The notes under the pieces are model-generated. The model ran no database searches. It was not told where the DNA came from and saw only the letters and a program-made list of their open reading frames with translations. DNA of 5,088 nt from Ferruginibacter sp. GTDB taxonomy: Bacteria; Bacteroidota; Bacteroidia; Chitinophagales; Chitinophagaceae. Positions 1-5,088 of the stretch are shown here, one piece after another (position 1 is the first letter of the stretch; each line of letters begins with the position of its first letter). The stretch spans positions 1 through 5,088 of the forward strand of contig JANXOQ010000167.1 of NCBI GenBank assembly GCA_025357775.1, in the 5' to 3' direction. The position numbers were made by a program, and so were the translations under genes.

Positions 1-212
1 TTCTTATTTTTCAACAATTTTTTTAAGTTAATTTACAAGATTTTTACCCCAGCAGGAGCACCAATACAAGTTACTTGTTTATCTTACACAGGGGGTAGAA
101 ATGCTTATAAACAGCTACTCGGTATTTAAATAAAGCTGGTGAAGATAGACTTACATTTAAGGGTAGAAACCTAATAAAAATAGTTTATGATAATAAAAAG
201 TTTTGCCATTAG
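1..212 (+). pseudogene. Possible remnant or 3' end of an unrecognised gene
   Basis: Frame 1 is open from the left edge to a TAA at 127-129 and gives about 42 residues. Its second half looks protein-like (TPAGAPIQVTCLSYTGGR, about 49-102). From about 111 to a TAG at 210-212, frame 3 carries a second plausible stretch (KAGEDRLTFKGRNLIKIV). The two could be the end of one gene broken by a frameshift, or the second could be chance. I recognise no family. The nonamer GGGTAGAAA occurs at 93-101 and again at 161-169, which may be coincidence. The 5' part lies outside the window, so an intact gene ending at 129 cannot be excluded. Confidence 0.25.
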
Positions 213-219
213 TTAAAGC

Positions 220-398
220 ATAAAAAAAACAAGAAGAGTTTCCATTTTTTCATTTACAACAATGTTTTTTGGTTTTACTTATGGTATTCTTAGCATAGGA
301 GAAATAACGAAACTTAGTTAATAAAACAAATAGATGTATTTTCTATTCCAGCATTGGTAATTACGACACCAATTGCAGCCAGTATTGCAAGATGGTAA
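220..398 (+). pseudogene. Frameshifted small membrane-protein gene
   Basis: Two adjacent stretches in different frames read as one small hydrophobic protein. Frame 1 (220-321) gives a basic start (KKTRRVSIFSF) followed by a hydrophobic segment (TTMFFGFTYGILSIGEITKL) and stops at TAA 319-321. Frame 3 (about 324-398) continues with IDVFSIPALVITTPIAASIARW and stops at TAA 396-398. Joined, they would make a protein of roughly 56-58 residues with two membrane segments. The natural start position holds ATA (220-222) before a run of Lys/Arg codons, so the start codon may also be lost; the first in-frame ATG is at 262. Reading LVNKT between the halves would need two single-base changes near 316-329. 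I do not recognise the family. The remaining 399-496 is A/T-rich non-coding sequence with a short AAAATT-TTG-AATTTT inverted repeat at about 410-424 and nothing else I can support. Confidence 0.45.
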
Positions 399-496
399 GT
401 TAAAGCCTAAAATTTTGAATTTTAAAATACTAATTAAATGATAAATTTAGTTAGTAAAATTTAGACCCCAATTAAATTATGGTGTAAATTTGTGGA

Positions 497-712
497 ATGA
501 AGAAATTATTATTAATAAGTTTTTTTATTTTAACAAGAGTAACCAGTATACTAGCACAATGCTCCATGTGTACAAAAACTGCCTCTCAATTAGGTGAAAA
601 ACCTGCACAAGGTTTAAACTCTGGTATACTTTACCTTATGCTGATGCCCTTTGCAATTGTAGGCTTTGTAGCTTGGCGCTGGTGGAAGGGGAATAAGGTG
701 CATGAGATTTAA
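497..712 (+). CDS. Small secreted or membrane-anchored CxxC protein
   Basis: The protein has 71 residues. Residues 1-20 form a typical signal peptide (MKK followed by a hydrophobic core ending SILA), so the mature chain probably starts at Q21 or C22. C22 and C25 form a CSMC motif just after cleavage; the preceding residues do not make a good lipobox, so a lipoprotein is less likely. A conserved-looking polar stretch (QLGEKPAQGLNSG, 31-43) leads into one transmembrane helix at about 44-62, then a basic tail (RWWKGNK). From memory, Bacteroidota carry short proteins of this pattern, sometimes near cytochrome oxidase or other respiratory genes. The function is not known to me; metal or redox binding by the two cysteines is only inference. 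The gene follows decayed sequence, lies alone on its strand, and ends 2 bp from the convergent glycosyltransferase gene. The ATG at 497 is chosen because the signal peptide starts there. Confidence 0.8.
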   Translation: MKKLLLISFFILTRVTSILAQCSMCTKTASQLGEKPAQGLNSGILYLMLMPFAIVGFVAWRWWKGNKVHEI

Positions 713-714
713 TG

Positions 715-1860
715 TTATTTCTTATCAGCACTTTCCTTAATATAATTTATGTAGGGTGTTACTGCTTTATCAAAGCTGAAATGTTTTGCTGCAGTGGTAG
801 TATTTGAAGCGAAAAATGTATAATTCTTTCTAATTTTTTCAATACCGTTTCTTATACTTTGTGGTTTTAAATCTTTTATTAATACTCCACATTCCATCTC
901 TTGTATAAATTTAAAACCAAGTACATCTATTGCTAATACAGGCACACCTGCTGCTAAATATTTAAAAATTTTACCTGAAGGTGCAGACTCATAATTGTAG
1001 TGTTGTATCCATTCATATTCAAAATTATAAAAGCATATACCAATTTCAAATGTTGAGAAATATTTTACTACATCATCATTTTTTAAAAAGGTTTCATTAA
1101 GTATAAAAAGTTTTTCTTCAATTAAATCGTTGTATTTAGATTGTAGTTTTTGTAACTCTCCATTAGGGTACGCCCCTTGTACAGTAAGTGGTGTATCTTT
1201 ATAAATTTTTAAATAATCCGCACAATGATAAATACCAAATGGATCCCATGCAGATCCTCCAAAAAGCAACCCGTTTTTTGTAGTTGATATTTTACCTTCA
1301 GTATAATTTGGAGCATTAGGAATTATAAAAGTGTTTACACTAAAATTTCCTAATAAATATTTAAACCGCTCTTTACTCTGCGTTACTACACAATCAATAG
1401 TGTTTTTATTTACAAACGGCATTAGTTTTTCTCCCACGCTAAGTTCCAAAGAAAGAAAGTCAGTATGTATGCCCATAGTAGCACAATAAAATAAGTTTAT
1501 TGTGTCGTTGGCAATTACTCTATCATATTTCTCCGCTTTTAAAAAGTATTTTATTCTTAAGTAATCAGGATATACCTCTTTCAATTTTAACCCCGCTTTT
1601 TCAAGCTTTTTTGCTTGCCTATTAAACCTTCTTAAAAAAAAATATTTTATTTTTTTTGCAAATGGAGGTTTTACCCATTTTTGTGCCTCATAATAAACAA
1701 CATTTTTATCAATTACTTTTTGGTCAATAAAAGCTTTTACGTATTCAGCATAAATTGTAACATTTGCAAATTTATTTAGCTCATCGTATAGTTGCATTAC
1801 TGTTGGTGAATAGGCTAAATGTGCCCCACCAAAAAGTATAACAATATTTTCTTTTTTCAT
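715..1860 (-). CDS. GT-B fold glycosyltransferase (GT4-like)
   Basis: A 381-residue protein, normal length for a single-domain-pair GT-B glycosyltransferase that moves a sugar from a nucleotide donor to a glycan or lipid acceptor at the inner face of the inner membrane. No signal peptide or membrane helix is seen. The N-terminal half starts with a beta strand and glycine-rich loop (IVILFGGAHLAYSPT, 6-20). The linker to the donor-binding half lies around IIPNAP (179-184). The second half begins with a strand and glycine loop (GLLFGGSAWD, 197-206). The diagnostic block is APSGKIFKYLAAGVPVLA (293-310), the GT4-type nucleotide-sugar site. Where GT4 enzymes usually have Glu as the second residue of EX7E (KLFEYMAAG), this protein has Lys300, so the site is atypical. 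Donor and acceptor cannot be read. It is probably co-transcribed with the upstream GTPase gene (36 bp gap). Its first residues sit well on the ATG at 1860, which has A/T-rich sequence and no Shine-Dalgarno box ahead of it. Confidence 0.85.
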   Translation of the reverse strand: MKKENIVILFGGAHLAYSPTVMQLYDELNKFANVTIYAEYVKAFIDQKVIDKNVVYYEAQKWVKPPFAKKIKYFFLRRFNRQAKKLEKAGLKLKEVYPDYLRIKYFLKAEKYDRVIANDTINLFYCATMGIHTDFLSLELSVGEKLMPFVNKNTIDCVVTQSKERFKYLLGNFSVNTFIIPNAPNYTEGKISTTKNGLLFGGSAWDPFGIYHCADYLKIYKDTPLTVQGAYPNGELQKLQSKYNDLIEEKLFILNETFLKNDDVVKYFSTFEIGICFYNFEYEWIQHYNYESAPSGKIFKYLAAGVPVLAIDVLGFKFIQEMECGVLIKDLKPQSIRNGIEKIRKNYTFFASNTTTAAKHFSFDKAVTPYINYIKESADKK

Positions 1861-1896
1861 TTATCAAAATTTTACCGAAAGCTTATTCTTTTAAAA

Positions 1897-2814
1897 TTAA
1901 ATAGAGTTATGCAGCGGTAATTTTTCCATTTTTTTTACAAAGCGATACATGTTAAAATTATTACTTTCTTTTTCTATTTCGTTTTTTAAATACAATTTAC
2001 TTATAGCTTTCATTCTTTCTTTTTGCAAAAGATGAAATACTTTTTCTGTTAAAAGCCAAACTTTTCTATCATTTAATTTGTTTTCAACAATAATTTTTTC
2101 AATGGCAGCAAATACACTTTCTATACCCTCATTATTAGAGGCTATTGTTTTTATAACTTCTATTTTGGTAGTACGATTACTAAATGCTGGTGCCAACATT
2201 AACATTAAGTTTTTTACAAAAGTATTAGCGCCTGGTCTATCTGCTTTGTTCACAACAAATATATCTGCAATCTCCATTACACCCGCTTTCATAGTTTGTA
2301 TTTCATCGCCTGCCTCAGGTACAATTGTTACAACAGTTACATCTGCAAGCCCAGCAATTTCAATCTCACTTTGCCCAACACCTACAGTTTCTATAATTAC
2401 ATAATCAAATTTTGCTGCTTTTACTACATCAGCAATTTCTATAATTTTAGGATTTAGCCCCCCCAATGAACCCCTAGTTGCAAGTGAACGAATAAATACA
2501 TTTGAATCATTATACCATCTACTCATTCTTACTCTATCGCCTAATAATGCACCAAGATTAAATGGAGAAGAAGGGTCTACACAAAGCACGGCTACTTTTT
2601 TATTTACACCAACTAGTAATCCAATTAGTGCATCTACTAGCGTGCTTTTACCCGCCCCAGGTGGGCCAGTAATGCCAACTACAGGTACATTATTAAAGGG
2701 CAAGTTTTGCATAAAAAGTTCGTAGCCTTCTACCTCATTTTCTATATAAGATATGCACCTAGCAAGGCTTTTAATATTACCAAATTGTATTTCTTGTAAA
2801 AAGCTGTTCCACAT
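1897..2814 (-). CDS. meaB: MeaB/ArgK-type G3E GTPase, mutase chaperone
   Basis: A 305-residue cytoplasmic GTPase of the MeaB/ArgK (YgfD, human MMAA) family. Members of this family guard adenosylcobalamin-dependent acyl-CoA mutases such as methylmalonyl-CoA mutase, using GTP hydrolysis to gate cofactor loading and removal of damaged cofactor. Motifs are complete: a helical N-terminus (about 1-40), Walker A GPPGAGKS (50-57), DPSSPFNLGALLGDRVRM (80-97) including the switch I region, the family signature FIRSLATRGSLGGL (107-120), ETVGVGQSE (142-150) covering Walker B/switch II, and the guanine-specificity motif NKAD (189-192). The C-terminal helices (about 250-295) correspond to the dimerisation arm. 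It is slightly shorter than the E. coli and Methylorubrum proteins (about 330). No mutase gene is visible in the window, and the partner is presumably elsewhere in the genome. The gene is first in a two-gene minus-strand unit with a glycosyltransferase, and its promoter should lie in the divergent region beyond 2814. Confidence 0.95.
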   Translation of the reverse strand: MWNSFLQEIQFGNIKSLARCISYIENEVEGYELFMQNLPFNNVPVVGITGPPGAGKSTLVDALIGLLVGVNKKVAVLCVDPSSPFNLGALLGDRVRMSRWYNDSNVFIRSLATRGSLGGLNPKIIEIADVVKAAKFDYVIIETVGVGQSEIEIAGLADVTVVTIVPEAGDEIQTMKAGVMEIADIFVVNKADRPGANTFVKNLMLMLAPAFSNRTTKIEVIKTIASNNEGIESVFAAIEKIIVENKLNDRKVWLLTEKVFHLLQKERMKAISKLYLKNEIEKESNNFNMYRFVKKMEKLPLHNSI

Positions 2815-2954
2815 TATTGCTAAAATAGTTTAAAGATTAAATACAAAGTACTTTTTTTAAGTAAACAATGTAGTATTTTGCAAATAGAAACAACTATTAG
2901 CCCCAAAAAAAATATTACTTTAATAAAATCAGAAAGAGTAAAAGTATAATACAA
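2815..2954. promoter_or_regulatory. Divergent intergenic region, probable two promoters
   Basis: This 140 bp stretch separates the start of the minus-strand GTPase gene from the start of the plus-strand glycosyltransferase run, so promoters for both units are expected here by position. It is very A/T-rich with several T and A runs (for example around 2851-2857 and 2905-2912). I could not find a clean Bacteroidota-type pair (TTTG near -33 with TAnnTTTG near -7) at sensible spacing on either strand. Partial matches such as TATTTTGC near 2875 on the plus strand are not convincing. No hairpin, riboswitch or operator is evident. Confidence 0.4.
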
Positions 2955-3836
2955 ATGAAGATAGCAGGGTTTACATTTATAAAAAATGCAGTTGCAAACG
3001 ATTATTCGATTATTGAAGCTATTAACTCTATTTTGCCAATATGCGATGAATTTATTGTTGCTCATGGTAATTCTTCAGATGCTACACTAGCATTAATAAA
3101 AAGCATTAATTCAAATAAAATAAAAATAATAGATACTATATGGGATGATGCAGTACGAAATGATGGAGGAACGCTTGCATTAGAAACTGATAAAGCTTTT
3201 AATGCAATAAGTGCAGATGTAGATTGGGCATTTTATATACAAGGAGATGAATGTGTGCATGAAAAATATTTGAATAACATAAAAAAAGAAATGGAAATTT
3301 GTATGGACAATCCTAAAATTGAAGGGTTGTTATTTAAATACATTCATTTTTATGGCTCTTACGATTTTTATGCAAATTCGAGGGGATGGTATAATAAAGA
3401 AGTTAGAATAATTAGAAATTTAAAAGGGATGCACTCTTACAAAGACGCACAAGGATTTAGATTTAATGGTAAAAAGTTAAAAGTAAAATTAATAGATGCG
3501 TTTATGTACCACTATGGGTGGGTGAAAGCCCCAGATGGCTTAAAAACAAAAATTAAAAATACTGGCAAATTTTATAGTGCAGATGATGAATGGATAGAAA
3601 AGACTTACAATGAAGATTATGTTTTTGATTATAACAATGCTGAAAGATTAATGAAATTTGAGGGAACACATCCTAAGGTTTTTCATGAAAGATTGAAAAG
3701 AGTAAATTGGAAATTTAGTTTTGACCCAACTGTTTTAAATAATAATTTAAGTTTAAAAATAAAGTTATTGGGAAAGATAGAAGATTTAACGGGTTTAAGA
3801 TTATTTGCATATAAAAATTATAAGAGAATTAAATAG
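2955..3836 (+). CDS. Family 2-like glycosyltransferase (GT-A)
   Basis: A 293-residue protein resembling Bacteroidota family 2 glycosyltransferases, predicted to add a sugar to a growing glycan at the cytoplasmic membrane face. The N-terminal strand (KIAGFTFIKNA, 2-12), the strand-loop CDEFIVAHGNSSDAT (30-44) and the strand DWAFYIQGDECVHEKY (90-105) follow the GT-A pattern. The usual DDGS donor contact is replaced by AHGNS (36-40), and the metal-binding DxD-type site is QGDE (96-99), so D98 and E99 are the likely acidic ligands. A later GWYNKEVRIIRN stretch (144-155) and the HYGW segment (186-189) look like acceptor or catalytic-loop elements of this subfamily; this is inference. There is no signal peptide or clear membrane helix. 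It opens a plus-strand run with two further glycosyltransferases, 39 bp upstream of the next. The ATG at 2955 begins directly at the first core strand and follows a purine-rich stretch, so the start is well placed. Donor and acceptor are unknown. Confidence 0.85.
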   Translation: MKIAGFTFIKNAVANDYSIIEAINSILPICDEFIVAHGNSSDATLALIKSINSNKIKIIDTIWDDAVRNDGGTLALETDKAFNAISADVDWAFYIQGDECVHEKYLNNIKKEMEICMDNPKIEGLLFKYIHFYGSYDFYANSRGWYNKEVRIIRNLKGMHSYKDAQGFRFNGKKLKVKLIDAFMYHYGWVKAPDGLKTKIKNTGKFYSADDEWIEKTYNEDYVFDYNNAERLMKFEGTHPKVFHERLKRVNWKFSFDPTVLNNNLSLKIKLLGKIEDLTGLRLFAYKNYKRIK

Positions 3837-3875
3837 AAATACAAAACCATTAACTAAAAAAAATTTTTAAAGTAA

Positions 3876-4853
3876 ATGCCTCAAAAGATTTGTATTATAA
3901 GTTTTGACAATTGGGATTATGATAAGCTAATAGTTGAAAAACTTATACAAAAGAAAATTGATGCAACACATATAAAAATTGGGGGTTTTAAACATAAAAG
4001 TTTTTTAGAGAAAATATTAAATACTTTAAGTAAAATAATATTAAGAAAAAATCCAAAAATAAAAAAGAGGCAAGATTTTATTTTAGAAACACTTCGAAAA
4101 AAAGGACAACAAAATCAAATTCTCGTTATAAATCCTGGAATAATAGAAATAAAATATCTCGAAGAAATAAAAAAATTTACTTCAAAATATATAGCATACT
4201 TATATGATAGTGTAGAACGAAGTTCATCTGAACATGTATTTAATGGATTGTTTGATGAAATTTATTCATTTGATAATATGGATGTAAAAAAATATGGTTT
4301 ATTGCAAATAAGCAATTACAATTATTTAGAAATACAACCAATATCAAACCAAAAAAATATTAAAAATGAAGTTTTATACATAGCGTCATTTGATAAGAGA
4401 TTTAAAAAAGCTTTGGAACTAAAAAAAATATTTACGCAATTGAATGTAAGTTTTAAATTAGTAATAGTTGGTAAAAAAACAACATTATTTAAATTGAAAA
4501 ATAGTTTTTCACAATCTATAAACGGTTTAATACTTAAGCGCAAAAGAGTAAATCAAAATGAATTACAAAAATTATATTCAGAAACCAACATTGTTTTAGA
4601 TATCGTACAAGAAAATCAAACTGGGTTAAGTTTTAGGGTTTTTGAAACAATGGCATTTCAAAAAAAACTTATTACAAACAACAAAGCAATTATGGAATAC
4701 GATTTTTATAATTCAAACAATATTTTAATAATTGATGATGAAAATATTAATATAAATAATGATTTTTTAAAAAACCCATACGAACCAATACCACATAATG
4801 TGTATAATAAATATACCTTAGACAATTGGATTAAAACAGTTTTTAAAATATAA
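3876..4853 (+). CDS. CgeB-like GT-B glycosyltransferase, putative
   Basis: A 325-residue protein without signal peptide or membrane helices, very rich in Lys, Ile and Asn. It begins with a strand (KICIISFDNWDYDK, 4-17). A middle section has the pattern YIAYLYDSVERSSSEHVF (105-122), then FDEIYSFDNMDVKKYGL (126-142), typical of CgeB-like or LPS-biosynthesis GT-B proteins that note a partner by its position in the cell or backbone. The second Rossmann half starts near NEVLYIASFDKRF (164-176) and a strand FKLVIVGKK (193-201). The probable donor site is QTGLSFRVFETMAFQKKLITNN (248-269), with E257 in the GT-B glutamate position. Family membership is judged from this pattern, so the GT class is uncertain and the donor sugar cannot be read. 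It lies 39 bp after one glycosyltransferase gene and 3 bp before another, which supports a role in the same glycan pathway. Base composition is visibly more A/T-rich than in the GTPase gene. Confidence 0.75.
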   Translation: MPQKICIISFDNWDYDKLIVEKLIQKKIDATHIKIGGFKHKSFLEKILNTLSKIILRKNPKIKKRQDFILETLRKKGQQNQILVINPGIIEIKYLEEIKKFTSKYIAYLYDSVERSSSEHVFNGLFDEIYSFDNMDVKKYGLLQISNYNYLEIQPISNQKNIKNEVLYIASFDKRFKKALELKKIFTQLNVSFKLVIVGKKTTLFKLKNSFSQSINGLILKRKRVNQNELQKLYSETNIVLDIVQENQTGLSFRVFETMAFQKKLITNNKAIMEYDFYNSNNILIIDDENININNDFLKNPYEPIPHNVYNKYTLDNWIKTVFKI

Positions 4854-4856
4854 TAA

Positions 4857-5088
4857 ATGACAATATCAGTAGCACTTTGTACGTACAATGGAGAAGCATT
4901 TTTAAAACAGCAAATAGATTCAATTTTAAACCAAACACAAAAGGTAAATGAAATAGTAGTATGCGACGATGGTTCAACTGATTCCACACTTTTATTATTA
5001 GAAGACTATTTATTTAAAAATATAGATTTATTTAAAATTTTTAAAAATGAAATAAATTTAAGAAGTGTAAAAAATTTTGAAAAAGCAA
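4857..5088 (+). CDS. Family 2 glycosyltransferase, 5' part only
   Basis: The frame opens at ATG 4857, 3 bp after the previous stop codon (tandem TAATAA), and stays open for 77 codons to the window edge, so the 3' part is missing. The N-terminus is a textbook GT2/GT-A start: a first strand and loop TISVALCTYNGEAFLKQQID (2-21), then a helix ending SILNQT and the strand NEIVVCDDGSTDST (33-46) with the DDGS donor-contact motif intact. The following FKNEINLRSVKNFEKA (62-77) resembles the NxGxxxNF region of rhamnosyl-type and related GT2 enzymes. It would transfer a sugar from a nucleotide or polyprenyl donor in surface-glycan assembly. Tight coupling to the previous gene implies one transcript. 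The start is certain because the conserved core begins at residue 2. The exact sugar is unknown. Confidence 0.93.
   Translation, partial: MTISVALCTYNGEAFLKQQIDSILNQTQKVNEIVVCDDGSTDSTLLLLEDYLFKNIDLFKIFKNEINLRSVKNFEKA

Noticed and set aside
93..169. GGGTAGAAA repeated at 93-101 and 161-169, considered as a target-site duplication or att pair
   Set aside because: The intervening 59 bp holds no mobile-element features, and a single 9-base match is weak evidence.
315..321. Programmed -1 frameshift joining the two halves of the small gene
   Set aside because: The overlap between the two closed frames is only a few bases and contains no slippery heptamer or visible downstream structure.
485..492. 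TAAATTTG, a full match to the Bacteroidota -7 box TAnnTTTG, just ahead of the small CxxC gene
   Set aside because: It lies only 4 bp before the ATG, which would imply a nearly leaderless transcript, and no TTTG-like -33 box is found at suitable spacing. Such a match is expected by chance in DNA this A/T-rich.
2078..2404. Open plus-strand frame of 108 codons
   Set aside because: It is wholly antisense to the GTPase gene, whose motifs are complete, and its translation shows no domain.
2820..3065. Open minus-strand frame of 81 codons ahead of the GTPase gene
   Set aside because: It overlaps the start of the plus-strand GT2-like gene, and its Phe/Leu/Cys-rich translation looks like reverse-complemented A/T-rich coding DNA.
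3855..3875. A-run followed by T-run between two glycosyltransferase genes, considered as a terminator
   Set aside because: The self-complementary part is only A/T with no G/C stem, so it would not form a stable intrinsic terminator, and the genes are better read as one operon.
4322..4987. Two open minus-strand frames (4322-4543 and 4706-4987)
   Set aside because: Both are antisense to glycosyltransferase genes with recognisable motifs, and the second runs across two of them.

Overview
The window looks like chromosomal DNA of an AT-rich Bacteroidota bacterium. The exact lineage cannot be fixed from sequence alone; a Chitinophagales- or Sphingobacteriales-like member is my guess. Reasons: strong A/T bias, start codons preceded by A/T-rich sequence without Shine-Dalgarno boxes, a Cys-x-x-Cys small membrane protein of a type I associate with Bacteroidota, and glycosyltransferases that resemble those of Bacteroidota surface-polysaccharide loci.

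Left part (1-496): no intact gene. It holds short protein-like stretches that jump between frames 1 and 3 on the plus strand. The clearest is a small hydrophobic protein broken by frameshift(s) at about 220-398. This stretch reads as decayed coding DNA. It is followed by an intact 71-residue plus-strand gene (497-712) with a signal peptide, a CSMC motif and one membrane helix.

Middle part (715-2814): two minus-strand genes 36 bp apart. The first transcribed is a MeaB/ArgK-type G3E GTPase, a chaperone of adenosylcobalamin-dependent acyl-CoA mutases. The second is a GT-B-fold glycosyltransferase whose 3' end nearly abuts the 3' end of the small membrane-protein gene (2 bp gap, convergent).

Right part (2955-5088): after a 140 bp divergent intergenic region, a plus-strand run of three sugar-transfer genes begins. 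They are a GT2-like glycosyltransferase, a CgeB-like GT-B glycosyltransferase, and the first 77 codons of a classical GT2 glycosyltransferase that leaves the window. They are tightly spaced (39 and 3 bp) and probably form one operon for building a surface glycan (O-antigen, capsule or exopolysaccharide). With the minus-strand glycosyltransferase, the GTPase gene is flanked on both sides by glycan genes.

I found no RNA gene, CRISPR array, insertion sequence or clear intrinsic terminator. I do not see a convincing undescribed system. The points most worth a second look are the decayed small gene at the left, the linkage of the MeaB-type GTPase to a glycosyltransferase, and non-canonical active-site motifs in the glycosyltransferases.
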